Positions 32,852 through 43,861 of a DNA stretch of 64,000 nucleotides are shown here, one piece after another. Location: the NCBI GenBank assembly GCA_019096065.1, contig JAGUCH010000001.1, positions 13,764,001 through 13,828,000 on the forward strand, in the 5' to 3' direction. Position numbers and translations under genes: made by a program. The notes beneath the pieces are model-generated. The model worked only from the letters and a program-made list of their open reading frames with translations, was not told the origin of the DNA and made no database searches. This DNA is from Paracyclopina nana. Its lineage: Eukaryota > Arthropoda > Copepoda > Cyclopoida > Cyclopettidae. Position 1 is the stretch's first letter. Each line of letters begins with the position of its first letter.

Positions 32852-35044
32852 TTATCAACAAGAGTTGGCTAGAGCTGCTTTTGCTGATATGCTCCATGAC
32901 ACCGAAAGAGTAGATATTTACCTAAAGCTAAAAAATATCCATTCTAAATTAATTTTGTTTTTCAGAATCAATTGTACTATGAGGGATTGAAGGCTGCGAT
33001 CAGCCTAAAGAGAAAGCTTGGCGAACCTGTCCATGTCTTGGACATAGGAACTGGTACTGGGCTATTGTCAATGATGGCTGCTAAATTGGGTGCAGACTCC
33101 ATCACCGCCATTGAAGAATTTCGTCCCATGGCCAATTGTGCTGAAAAAATCATAGCTCAAAATGGGTTTGCTGATCAAATCAAGTTGGTTCGTAAAAGGT
33201 CAACCGGGGTCAAAGTTGGCCCAGGGCTGGATATGGAGCGTCGAGCCAACATTTTGGTGACTGAAGTCTTTGACACGGAGCTAATAGGTGAAGGTGCGAT
33301 TGGCACATTCAACCATGCCCACGACGAATTACTTACGGAAGATTGCCTAGTTGTTCCACACTCGGGAAGGGTCTATGCTCAAGTGGTCTCCAGTGAACTT
33401 TGTTCCAAATGGAATGGCCTTCACGACATCAAAGTTGACTCCTCTAAAACCTTGGTGATTCCAGATGATCAGAGGGGTCACGGAGCTTCGTCACTAGCTC
33501 TTCATGACTTGCAGCTGACTCAAATGAGTGAGGCCTCTGGTCACTTCAAGGCTTTGTCAGAGCCAATTCCCATTTTTGATTTCGACTTTGGTAGGCTGGA
33601 GAAGAAAGCCATCCCTCTAAGTAGACAAAGCTCCCATACATTCAAACCGCAAGCTATGGGGAAGTGCGATGCAATATTCATGTGGTGGGACATCAAAATG
33701 GATCCTGATAGTGAAGTAATTTTGTCGTGTGCCCCCTTTTGGGCTCATCCTGATAGAGAGCTATTTGAGAGCAAAGCAAAGAAACAGGTAACTTATTCTC
33801 CTTGTTTCCTTTGCATGAACTCTTTAGTAACTCTATTTTAGCCATGGAGAGACCATTGGATGCAAGCAATCTATTACCCCATCAATAGTCCGAATATAAC
33901 AAAAGAAACGAGTGCCCTGACTCTGACTAGCAATCATGATGAATACTCCTTCTGGTTTGATCTCACCGATAAACCAACTGAGTAAGTGCATTACTTTAAA
34001 ATGTGGAAGCAAGAAATGTCGATGAGAGAATTCACGAATTTCAGGCAAATCCCTCAAATTCCAATGCCATCACCCAAATCAGGCATACATCTAGCAGTCT
34101 CCCGTACAAGGCTTGGCTTATTGAACGAAGAGAACTCGATTAAAACCATGTCAAACGCTGTGGCCAAAATGATGCTTGGCCGACAATCCCCTAATATTTT
34201 GGTACTGAGTGAGCAGTCGTTGTTGCCTCTAATTGCATCCAGCTACGCTAAAGAGCTAAATGGGAAAGTTTTGTGCTTTGAGCTCAACCGTCACTTTCGT
34301 GACGCAATGCTTGCCATCGGCCAAGCAAATGCTCTCAGCGGCACCTTGGAAGTCCGCCATGACATAGAGAGTATTGAAGAAATATCTAAAGATGTCTTGC
34401 CATTCGGCAAAATTGACTGCATCTTAGCAGAGCCAAACTTTTCCATCAGCCTTCTGCCCTGGCACAACTTGTTTTACTGGTACATGCTTCGCAAAATCGG
34501 CCTTGATGCTGCAAGCGTAGCAATATTCCCATTAAAAGCCACCATATGGGCGGTACCTGTGGAATTTGAGCACTTGTGGAAAATCAGATCGCCCTTAGGA
34601 AAAGTGGAGGGTTTTGACATGCAACACTTTGATGACATCATTATGAGTGCATGTGATATTAGTGACGCTGAAGTTGAACCGCAGCCGCTGTGGGAATATC
34701 CATGCTGCGCTAAAGCTCTGCCTAAAAGCTTGGCTACCTTTGAAATGAGTCAAGACATTCCATTACAGCGACTCGTCAAAACAGTCTCCTTTGACCACCT
34801 CTCAATGAAAAAGCATTGTAGTGGAGTTGCTTTCTGGATGGATTGGACCTTGAACGATTCTGATGTTTTGAGCAGTGGACCTGTAAAAAATATTGAGGTC
34901 AATGAAAAAATTGAGTGGACGCCTCATGCCAAACAAGGTGTCCACTTTTTTGTGGAGAGCTCGCATGAAATTATGCTCGATATCATACATGTTAGGCTTA
35001 CATTCGACCCTAAAGAAGGAGCCATTTCTTTTCAGTTTGATTAA
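32766..35044 (+). CDS. PRMT7: Protein arginine methyltransferase 7
   Basis: Exons 32766-32909, 32966-33787, 33842-33981 and 34045-35044 give 701 residues, close to human PRMT7 (692). The first methyltransferase domain has motif I VLDIGTGTG (residues 72-80) and the double-E loop TEVFDTELIGEG (about 147-158). The second, degenerate domain follows, with segments such as NILVLSEQSLLPL and CILAEPNFSISLLPWHNLFY. PRMT7 makes monomethylarginine on histones and splicing proteins. The N-terminus (ICVQALNPMTGKMEWK, then YDYQQELARAAFADMLHD) aligns with human PRMT7 from its first residues, which fixes the start at 32766 or 32769, inside the upstream release-factor ORF. The stop TAA (35042-35044) overlaps an AATAAA signal (35043-35048). 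Confidence 0.95.
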
Positions 35045-36440
35045 TAAAAACTTCCTGATCTAGGCAAAAGGACATCGAAAAATATGCGATGTACTTAAAT
35101 ACGCAACATTCGCGACACACGCGATACAAGCGACATGTAAAAATACGCGACAAGCAATAACACTTTAAAACTAACTTTTAATTTAGTTTATTTTTAGCTA
35201 TATGTGCTTTTATCCTTTTTAGCCCTCAAGCTTCCCAATATTTTAGGCATTTTAACATTTTGAAAGCAACCATTGAAGTAACCCTTAAATAAGCGCAAAA
35301 TAGCTTCTAACTTAGTTTATAAATCAAAGACCTATAACCATTTAATGTTTTCAACTTCTCCTTTCATTTTTCAAATTGATTTTCAGAAATTAGAAAATCT
35401 TAAGATAATTTTGTTTATATTTCAGACGTGAATTAATTTGATAGCATCTCAAGTCAGCACCACTCAAACTCTTTATCCAATTCTTAAGATCTTGTAACTT
35501 AAAGGGACTTTTCATTTTACCAAAAATCATTTTTAGGAGCTTGGATTGGACTTGTTTTTCAGTGGCAATTTGCGTTTTTTTCTATGCGGGATAATCAGGT
35601 ACTTTAAAGATGTTTAGATATATGTTTGTGGCATATGTCGCTTTTTTAAGGGTTTCGTGCATGTCGTATATGCTAAATACCGCACACCAAAAAATGAAAA
35701 TGGATTTGAAAAGAAAAGCAAAAATTATTCAGATACTCACATGCTTAAAACAAATTATTTGCACATTGTGCTTTACACCACCAGTTAAATCATTGGTTTT
35801 GACCAGAGCAGTTGTCCTCTAGCCAGTTTCATTACTTCATTAATAAAATATATAAAGTATTGTGCAGTATTTAGTAGTGTGCGTTGCGTTTATGAGCGGT
35901 ATTCAGTATGTACCCGCGTATGTCGCGTATTTAAGTAGAAAATCGCGTATTTCGCGAATTTTAGTATATCCAGAAAAATATTATGCCAGGCATTGCAATA
36001 ATTTGAGATAGCGAATTAATTTTGGCAGTCAGGTAGGGCTAACCAAATAAGTACTTCAAGTGCCAATATGTCTACGTACTTAAGCTTCGATGCATAATTT
36101 CGAGCAGACCTAAGATGATACAATTAGTTAAATAAAATAAAGCAGCAAAATGTCGATTCGCCACTTATGATCTGAACTTTAAGGCGCAGCTCATTTTTCA
36201 TTCCACGCAACCTTTTGTTTTCCATTTCCGCTTTGCTGGTGGAACCGAGCTAATAATTTACAGCCCTAGTAGTGAAAGTCGCCTTCTTTAATTTGGAGCC
36301 TCAATCTTTTTTTCTTAAAAATAAACTCTGGTTTTGCCATTCAAATGATAATCTACGGTAATCAGAATTACTTTAGTGGCTTCAAAATTACTTACAAGTA
36401 AAATTTGATTTGAAGGTTTTGGATTGTACTTTTTTCGATT
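35045..36440. repeat. Intergenic region with inverted-repeat-bounded element of GCGA-rich repeats
   Basis: Between PRMT7 and RPS21. About 35068-35165 and 35870-35965 hold degenerate iterations of TACGCGACA-like words in opposite orientation; TACTTAAATACGC occurs exactly in one and inverted in the other. They bracket about 890 bases of AT-rich DNA without a convincing ORF. This looks like a non-autonomous transposon with repeat-rich termini. The rest up to 36440 is unremarkable apart from the RPS21 promoter. Confidence 0.45.
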
Positions 36441-36469
36441 CTCTCTTCCTTCTTATAATATCTATCACG
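36441..36469 (+). promoter_or_regulatory. Pyrimidine-tract (TOP-like) start and 5' non-coding exon of RPS21
   Basis: A pyrimidine tract CTCTCTTCCTTCTT begins near 36441 and is followed by a splice donor (CACG then GTGAGT at 36470) matched by an acceptor before 36559. This is the usual TOP architecture of ribosomal protein genes, coordinating translation with growth signals. Confidence 0.55.
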
Positions 36470-36578
36470 GTGAGTAAACAAATATTTTTCTTTGGACTTT
36501 TCTGAAGCCCATTTCTGTCCGAGTTCATCGCCTAATCAGGATTATTTTTGCCTTGCAGTAAGACTCAAGTCGGCAACC

Positions 36579-37082
36579 ATGCAGAACGAGGCCGGAGAGT
36601 ACGTGGATATGTACATCCCGAGGAAATGGTAAGATTTTCTAACTTGCTAGTCTATTTTCTGAAACAAATTTGTTTTGGTAATTGCATGCCCTCTTCACTT
36701 GCTCATATCGAAATTGCAGCCTTCTGCTTTAAAGCTAAGCTTTATTGTCTCTCGGGCTTGAGTTATTTACTATCATGTTTTGTGATCCCAGAGATATTGA
36801 CGGATTTTTATTTCAGCTCGGCAAGCAACCGTATCATTGCTGCCAAGGATCACGCCTCCATCCAAATCAACATCGCTGATGTTGACGAGAGCACCGGCAG
36901 GATGACCAGCACCTTCAAGACCTATGCCATCTGCGGATCGATCCGTCGTATGGGTGAATCTGATGATTGCATCAACAGATTAGCGAAGGCCGCTGGAGTG
37001 ATCTCAAAGTAAGCCGCCCCCATTTCTTCATTCCTCTCTGTGTTCCTAATATGACTATTTTCTACTTTGCAGGAACTTCTGA
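36579..37082 (+). CDS. RPS21: Ribosomal protein S21 (eS21)
   Basis: Coding exons 36579-36628, 36817-37008 and 37073-37082; 83 residues, exactly the family length. The protein begins [20 protein letters not shown], continues with [19 protein letters not shown] and [20 protein letters not shown], and ends GVISKNF, with the last two codons split into a tiny terminal exon. It is a component of the 40S subunit. A 5' non-coding exon with a TOP-like start precedes it. A polyadenylation signal lies at 37103-37108, 21 bases after the stop, and the next gene starts only about 80 bases later. Confidence 0.97.
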
Positions 37083-37186
37083 GTTTTAAGAGTTTCTTGA
37101 GAAATAAACAAATGATATCATTAATTCTGAGTCGTCGTCTTTCTTTTGGGTTCAAGGGCATCGAGAAAAACATTAACGGCTTGCAG

Positions 37187-38441
37187 ATGTCAAAAGTTTT
37201 ATTCCAGTTGCTTCTACTTGCGAATTTAGTAGCGATTCTACTTCAGTGGCATCGACATGGCATTCAAGTTAGTTTTTCTTATCCTGCTTCAGGCAGCGCT
37301 TGCGCTCAGCTTTTGCTGGAAGCCCAATTCTACTCCATTTTACGGACCGCCGAAAGTAGCTATTTCAAAGATTAATTAATGCTGTGAATAAAAAATAATT
37401 TGATAATAGGTTGTGAGGTCTGGTGAAAGAGTGAGAGTTGAATGGGGAGAGGTGTTCAACGATGGCCCAGATTGCGATGAGGTTGACTTCATGATTATGT
37501 ATCACCCCAAAGACAAACTATCTGCATATCAACTCTCTGACTTGACCCTTAAAGGAGAAAGGAACGCTACCCTGAAACTAGACCCTAACGTTGATTATGT
37601 TTTCCAAGTGATTGCTCGCGAGGACAAAGGCGCCAGCCATGGCATTGATTATAAGTACAGCGACATGACTGTGGGCTATGCAAATGGAAAATCCCCCGAT
37701 TCATTGGGGGCTTTTGCCAGCCGAGCACGAGCCAGAAAAGACAAGTCCACTACGACCACTACCACAACATCAACTATGAAATCCTATATTCAGCCTCAGA
37801 CCAAGTCCCTGCTCCCAGAGCCTTTGCAATATGCAGACTACGATGACCAGGACATTGCCAATAATCAGCTAGAAACGGAGCCAGGTTACAATGCTAATCC
37901 TTGGTACATTTACGAATGCGTACCCTTCATCAAGGACCTTAAGGGGTATGAAGAGAGCTCTGGCAGCTCTAATCAGCTCCTAGAAAAGTTTATCAAGCAA
38001 ATGAACAAAAAGCCTTTGCAACTGATAGATGAGTTTCTAAATCAGGAAAAGAACGATCACTGCTCGCCTCAAGATTCTAAAATTTCCAAGGGCTACTTGT
38101 CCAAGTGTAATGACAGCAATCACGATGAGATGTGTTGCCCCACTTTGTGGACAAAAAGCTGCAATGAAGACTGCTTCTCAGACTACAGTTCATGTGATGG
38201 AGGGCGTTGCATCCCCACCAAATGGGTGGCAGATGGGTGGCCTGATTGCCTAGATGGATCTGACGAGAAAAATGCCGTTCCAGAGCAATTAACATGCGTT
38301 CAATGCGCAGGTGTTGTTTTGTCATCTGGCTTTCTTTGTCGAGAATCCCATCAAGGATTGACCAATGATTGCGTTCAAGACACCATGGGCAGAAACGGGG
38401 CGTGCAATAACTGCATTCCTTACTACCTGAACTTGCCATAA
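37187..38441 (+). CDS. Secreted protein with FN3-like and LDL-receptor class A domains
   Basis: Exons 37187-37267 and 37410-38441 give 370 residues. The first 27 residues are a hydrophobic signal peptide (MSKVLFQLLLLANLVAILLQ). A fibronectin-III-like sandwich follows at about 30-115 (VRVEWGEVFN ... NVDYVFQVIARE). A Thr-rich, low-complexity stretch lies near 135-145, and a Cys-rich C-terminal half contains one LDLa module at about 279-311 ending WPDCLDGSDE, the acidic calcium-binding box. Three more Cys pairs follow. No membrane segment is seen after the signal, so it is probably secreted. I do not recognise the family, and the ligand is unknown. It lies 104 bases after the RPS21 stop on the same strand. 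Confidence 0.72.
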
Positions 38442-39100
38442 AATATTATTCTTTTGATAAAAGGTTGCGTGAGTTGTCTTATTATGTTGCGAATTGGTGA
38501 AAATAAAATCGCGAAAAATCAGCCTCGCTTATAATCTGTATGTCAATCGAATTTACAATACAAGCCAAATAAATTGTCCACAAAAACTTAATACTTGTTA
38601 GAATGCTTCACTTGAAAGAATGTGTAATCTTATTGAGTCATCTTAAAACATAGTCGCTAATTTAAAAGCTCTCCAAATTTTATCTGTTGTGGTTTCGCGC
38701 CTTTTTGACACATTAAATGGACCAAAAATTATTCCGCCTCTGTTTAAAGGGACAACACCTACTTTCAAAATCCCCGTCATTAATTTATCAGAAACACTGA
38801 TTGCTAATATGGTTCACAAAAATTAAGAGAATATTTAATGAAAGTTTAAAATGTCATATTATTTATTTCAGCCAAGATAAATTGCTATTTCTTTGGACTA
38901 TTTAGTCTCTGCTGAGGTTGTTTTCAAAGCGTCTCTTTCGGCAAACGCTAGCCCTAAAAAGAAGGTGATAATAAGGCTCTCTCGTTGCAGACAACGGACC
39001 CTTTTGGAGAATCCGCGCGGGATTTTTATTTTCGTCAAATCGCCATCAGTTGAACTTCGTATTGCTCTGAACCGGACTTTGTTTACGAAAATCAACAAAT
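38442..39100. other. Intergenic region upstream of the Rb-family gene
   Basis: About 660 bases, AT-rich, containing the 3' end of the FN3/LDLa gene and the promoter/5' UTR of the Rb-family gene. A CGCGCGGG patch near 39015 lies just upstream of the ATG. No other feature is seen. Confidence 0.4.
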
Positions 39101-42100
39101 ATGGTTGCCAAAGGAGGTCAGGCCTCTAGAAGAAATGCCAAGAAAGAAGCAGAACCAGCAGAGGACTCTAGCAATGGAACCGACATTGTCGTCCGTGCAG
39201 AATTTGACCAACTTTGCAGAGAACTCAACATGGACACTTCGACTGCGGATTCTGCATGGTCTTCCTACACAGAAACCAGAGACAAGTACACGCTTGAGGT
39301 AAGGCTTCTTCCTACCCCTTTGAAGGCCAACAGCTTCTAAGTGTGTTTTTAGGGCGAACAAATCCACTGGTTGGCATGTGCTCTTTATGTGGCTTGTCGT
39401 AATTCAACTTTGCCAACTGTGGGAGGACAAGCAGGCTCAACCGTGCAAGGCAATGGCGTGTCACTCACCCGCCTGCTGAGGTCAAGCAAGTTGAGCTTGA
39501 TTGAGTTCTTCAGCAAGGCTCAAAAGTGGGCAGATATGTCGAGCCTGAAGGCTGAGTTTAGGCAGAAAATAGACCTGCTGGAGAGGAATTTCGCGGTCTC
39601 CAATGTGATTTTCAAAAAGTACCAACCCATCTTTGTTGGCCTGTTCAAGGATCCTGCTCAAGATCCGCCGAAGATCAACCGCTCTCGAAAAACAAAGTAA
39701 GCCTTCTTTCGATAATTTCCCTCTGAATGCAGCAAAACGGTTTAACTGTTTTTGCTTGTAGGAAACCACCCTGCACACCCAGCGAAGTGTTTGATTTTTG
39801 CTGGGGACTCTTCGTCCGTGTCAAAGCTCTCTGCCCTGATCTTTCTGATGACCTGGTGAACTCGTATCACTTACTATTGTCTTGTGTTGATCACATTTAT
39901 GCATGCGCCGTTACCGCTGAGCGAACTGATTTGCTCAATGAAAAGTTCACCGAGGTGTCACAAACAAACGATGGAAGACCTTGTGTTGTGGATGCTCTCT
40001 GCAGCCTCCATGACGGAATTGTCAAGGAAGTCAAGGCAATTCGAGAGCATTGGTGGAGACGAAGGATTCGCGAACTCTTCAATGACAAAGTCCTCCGTGG
40101 TGACAACAATGACGCCTTGACAGGTAATAAAACTCAGTGCTCTCCCCCAATGAAAGTTTCTCAATCAATGTTATTTGCATGCAGGCCTTTTGGAACCTGG
40201 CAATTTCGAGTACAACGTCAAATCCATTCGCAAAGAGTATGAGGCTTATGTATTGTCCATCGGTGAATATGATGAGCGAGTGTTCCTCGGTGATGATGCT
40301 GACGAGGACATTGGCACCCCGGTCTCTAAAGACACTGCCTCAGCTAGACCCAGCGTAGAGATGACACCTGAAGGTCTCAACAAGCAAATTGCCGGGTGGA
40401 GAGAGTCTGGCTCAAGGCTCATTCCCATGACTCCTTTGAGTGGCAAACATTTGACTAAAGAGAAGGATCAGGCAAATGTGACCCCAGTTTCCTCCTCAAC
40501 TTTTTTGGTATCCAGGTTGATCAAGCTTCTCGGAAAGCGAGACAACGGACCGAGTGCCAAATTGCAAGAGCTGTTCAGGTCTTGTGACAAAAATGACCCC
40601 ACCGAGTCCATTGCCAATCGTGTCAAAGAGATGGGCGAGATTTTCTACACCAAGTACACGACTCCAAACGTGGACCATCCTGGCACTCACCAACCTATTG
40701 CAAAAATGAGGCTGAAAATGGGGGAGATTCTGTATTACAAGAACCTGGAGACGATTCTCTTCAAGGAGAAAGAGAAGAATAAGCCGTTGAGTAACTTGTT
40801 GGAGCAAGACCTTTTCCACCGTGTTTTGTTTGCTTGTTGCTTGGAAATAGTCATATTTTCCTACAACTCGCCATCAAGAACCTTTCCTTGGGTGCTCAAC
40901 ACATTTGACCTCAAAGACTTCCACTTCTATAAAGTTATTGAAGTCATCATACGAGCTGAGGACTGGCTGCCCAGAGAAGTTGTGAAGCATTTGCAGAGAA
41001 TTGAGGAGCAAATCCTTGAATCCAGAGCTTGGATTTCCGACAGTCCTCTGTGGGAGGCTATTGAGCGAGACCCCAACGGTGTTCCTGGCTGGGAAGACGT
41101 TTGCCTGCCCAATACTAGCAATACTTTGATCCAGGATGTGACCCAAAGCCCCATCTCACACCATGGACGGGGATTCTCGGTCAAGTGTAAGTATTTTTGT
41201 GCCATCCTAATTGAGTCGCCATTGCAATGGAAATTTACTTCTAGCTCCTATGGCTGGGGATAGGTTCAAGTCTCCAGTGGTGACGGCTCTTGCTAGGAGA
41301 CAGCTTGCTTTTGACAGCCAGACTGTCATCACTTCACCCATCAAAGCAGGCCAATCAATCTTGGCCAGCCCTCAGAGACAGCTTCTGCAAAGCCCTACGA
41401 GTAAGTGACAGTGAACACTTTTTTATTGGTCTTCTGTAAGCTTATATTGTTTCCTTTCCATAGAAGTCTCAATCATTCCTCCAAGCGAAAGCCATGAGAT
41501 GGATGCATCAAGAGCCAAGAGAACCGGCAGCTTGGCATTGTTTTTCAGGAAGGTTTACACACTAGCCAACCTTCGCTTGGAGCATTTGTGCCATGGCCTC
41601 AACATTGGGGAGGAGATTTTCAAGCGCAAAATCTGGACTGTGTTCGAGCACGTACTCAAATCACACACTGATTTGATGAAAGACAGACATATGGACCAAA
41701 TCTTGATGTGTTCCATGTACATTGTGTGGAAGGTGATTTTCATCAAGCGGGAAAACAAGGACGAGAAGATCTTCAACAAAATCATCAACCAATACAAGAA
41801 GCAACCTCAGGCAGAAAAGCACATTTACGAGAGCGTACTGATTCACCCAAGGAATCCGGATGATCCGAAAACCCCTCCCATGACGCCTAGCAAGTATGCT
41901 AGTGTTGGTCCCGAGGGAGAGAAACCAAACGATTTGATCAAGTTCTACAATGCGGTCTTTGTGAAGCGTTTGATGACCTACATGAAGAATTTCGTCGACA
42001 ACAGCGCTCCACCTTTGTCCCCACTGCCCAAGGTGAAGACTCATCCCCCATCGAGTCCTTTCAGAAAAGTCTCCAATACCAGCTCAGTTTTCATTCGTCC

Positions 42101-42456
42101 ACTGAAATCCACCCCACATGATGAGGTCCGATATAATCCTCACTCTCCCCACAGGCCATTGTGCTACAGTTTCAGCCGTAGCCCAGCAAAGGTATGAACG
42201 ATGAAGGCTTATTTAAGTTAGCAGCCATAACATGATTTTTTTTCCTTCACAGGACTTAGCTGCAATCAATGCCTTGATGAGGACTGAAGTGGAGAAAAAG
42301 TCGAACGTTGGCAAGCGTCTCTTGACCGATGACCAAGCTGGAGATGACGAGGATGCTCAGCCTCCAAGGAAGATGCAGTTAATTTTGCCTGCAGGTCAAA
42401 TCAATACCAAGTTGGGCTTGGTCATTGGTGACCGTGTAACGACGCAATCAGAGTAA
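39101..42456 (+). CDS. RBL: Retinoblastoma-family pocket protein (RBL1/RBL2, p107/p130-like)
   Basis: Seven exons, 39101-39298, 39353-39696, 39762-40123, 40185-41186, 41245-41400, 41464-42191 and 42253-42456, with all phases consistent; 997 residues. An N-terminal cyclin-like domain precedes the pocket. Pocket A starts near residue 400 (TPVSSSTFLVSRLIKLLGK) and includes LLEQDLFHRVLFACCLEIV and RTFPWVLNTF...FYKVIEVIIRAE, closest to p107/p130 and fly Rbf. Pocket B starts near residue 700 (LALFFRKVYTLANLRLEHLC ... HMDQILMCSMYIVWKV). Several SP/TP sites (for example TPVSKD, MTPLSG, SSPFRK, KSTPHDE) are possible CDK targets. The protein represses E2F-driven transcription in the nucleus. It converges with the Sld2-like gene, 127 bases between stops. 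Confidence 0.93.
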
Positions 42457-42583
42457 TAATCATTGTTATTTTGTGTATTATCGATTCATTTACAAAATAG
42501 TGTGCTATCAATCACTATTACAAGAATAATAATTATATCTACGCATGTGTGCGAGAAGTTGACTGATTCATTGGTGCTTTTAT

Positions 42584-43861
42584 TTATCTTTTGGAACCAA
42601 ACTTGCCTTGAACTTTGCGTTTCCACTCCATGCGCTTGTATTTTGCACCTGTCAAATGCTTTGAGCCTCTCACGTAATTCTTCTTTTTGAGATCAATCTT
42701 GACAAAATTGGATGACACCAGGCCATTGTTCAGCTTCTTGGGATTCTTCCGCTTTCGCCTGTCCTCCTTTTTCTCCTTGGCTTCATCTTCATAATCAGCC
42801 TTGGGATCATAGGGCAATAGATCAGCAGTGTTGTTGGTATCCACATTTTCATTGTTGTCCAGATCATCATCGTTGTCTGCAAACATGTCTTCATCGCTGT
42901 CGCACTCGGAGAGCCTTTGCTTTTTCGAGTCACTAGAGCTTTCATCATGGTGAACATCATCTTCGTTTTTACGTTTCTCGGACTGCTTTTTGGGAAACAG
43001 GCCACTAAAACTAAGGGGAATTTCTTCATTGTTGAGCTCAAAGTTGCGACTGTGAGCTTGCACATTGTCTTTGCAGGTCACTGAGGTCAAAAAGCTCATG
43101 GATTTTCCTTCTGATTTCACCTGATGGTGCAGCCTTAAGCTTTGAGCTCCAGACACAAACCCAATTTCACAGTCCTCGTCATTGACCTCTTCCTGATTTT
43201 GGCCATGCTGAGAGAGCCCATCAATGGACAATTCTGGATGAAACCTCACCAGAGGATCAACCTTTTCTTCACTTTTTGGAGAAGACTCAGGGCCTGTGTT
43301 TGTCATGGTGACCTCGGCTGCATCAATCAGGCCCAAAAGAGTCGATTCATCGCCTAGAGTCTCAAAAAAGGAGCTTCTTGTTGATTTCCTCCTTATGCTC
43401 AGGCTTTTTCGGGTGCTCTTTGAAACGTCCTCTTGGACCAGAGCAGACAAGGTTCCTGAATATGAAGTTGCCCTGCTTAAATCTATCTTTTGCTTGTCTG
43501 TTGAATTGTTGGTTATGTCTGAAATGGACCGGTTTAAGTGAACTCCCCAAATCTTGGATTTATTCTCTTTGGCAGCTTTAGCTTGGGGTGGTTTGACATC
43601 GTTTTCTTTTTCTACTTTGTTTTCTTCAGCAGTTCCATCTGGGCCCACTGCTTTCTTGGCCAAGTGAGCCTTGATCCTTTTGCAGTTCTTAATGCAAACT
43701 CGGACGTATTCTGGTGCACTTGCCAGATCAGCACCATGTGGCTGCCGACCATTTTGAGCTTGAAATGCGTCAACAAACTTTTTCACTGTTGCCTTGGATT
43801 TCTTGAATAATTCTAGCAGTTTCTCAGGATCGTGTTCCTTTGATCTAGTTGATCCCTTCAT
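42584..43861 (-). CDS. SLD2: Stand-alone Sld2-like replication initiation protein (RECQL4 N-terminal homolog without helicase)
   Basis: Intronless frame of 425 residues from ATG 43861 to TAA 42584. The N-terminus (residues ~13-65: TVKKFVDAFQAQNGRQPHGA ... IKNCKRIKAHL) resembles the Sld2/DRC1 and RECQL4 N-terminal helix bundle. The extreme C-terminus carries the second conserved Sld2 box (SSNFVKIDLKKKNYVRG, then KYKRMEWKRK), which in RECQL4 lies before the zinc knuckle and helicase. The middle is acidic and charged with a few SP sites. There is no helicase motif, and no room for one: the stop overlaps a minus-strand AATAAA (42584-42579) and the Rb-family gene ends 127 bases away. The expected role is in replication origin firing with the TopBP1/Dpb11 homolog. 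Nematodes also have a stand-alone SLD-2; flies and vertebrates have a fusion with helicase. Confidence 0.78.
   Translation of the reverse strand: MKGSTRSKEHDPEKLLELFKKSKATVKKFVDAFQAQNGRQPHGADLASAPEYVRVCIKNCKRIKAHLAKKAVGPDGTAEENKVEKENDVKPPQAKAAKENKSKIWGVHLNRSISDITNNSTDKQKIDLSRATSYSGTLSALVQEDVSKSTRKSLSIRRKSTRSSFFETLGDESTLLGLIDAAEVTMTNTGPESSPKSEEKVDPLVRFHPELSIDGLSQHGQNQEEVNDEDCEIGFVSGAQSLRLHHQVKSEGKSMSFLTSVTCKDNVQAHSRNFELNNEEIPLSFSGLFPKKQSEKRKNEDDVHHDESSSDSKKQRLSECDSDEDMFADNDDDLDNNENVDTNNTADLLPYDPKADYEDEAKEKKEDRRKRKNPKKLNNGLVSSNFVKIDLKKKNYVRGSKHLTGAKYKRMEWKRKVQGKFGSKR

Noticed and set aside
42712..43810. Several plus-strand frames across 42.7-43.8 kb
   Set aside because: All are antisense shadows of the Sld2-like OR frame on the minus strand.
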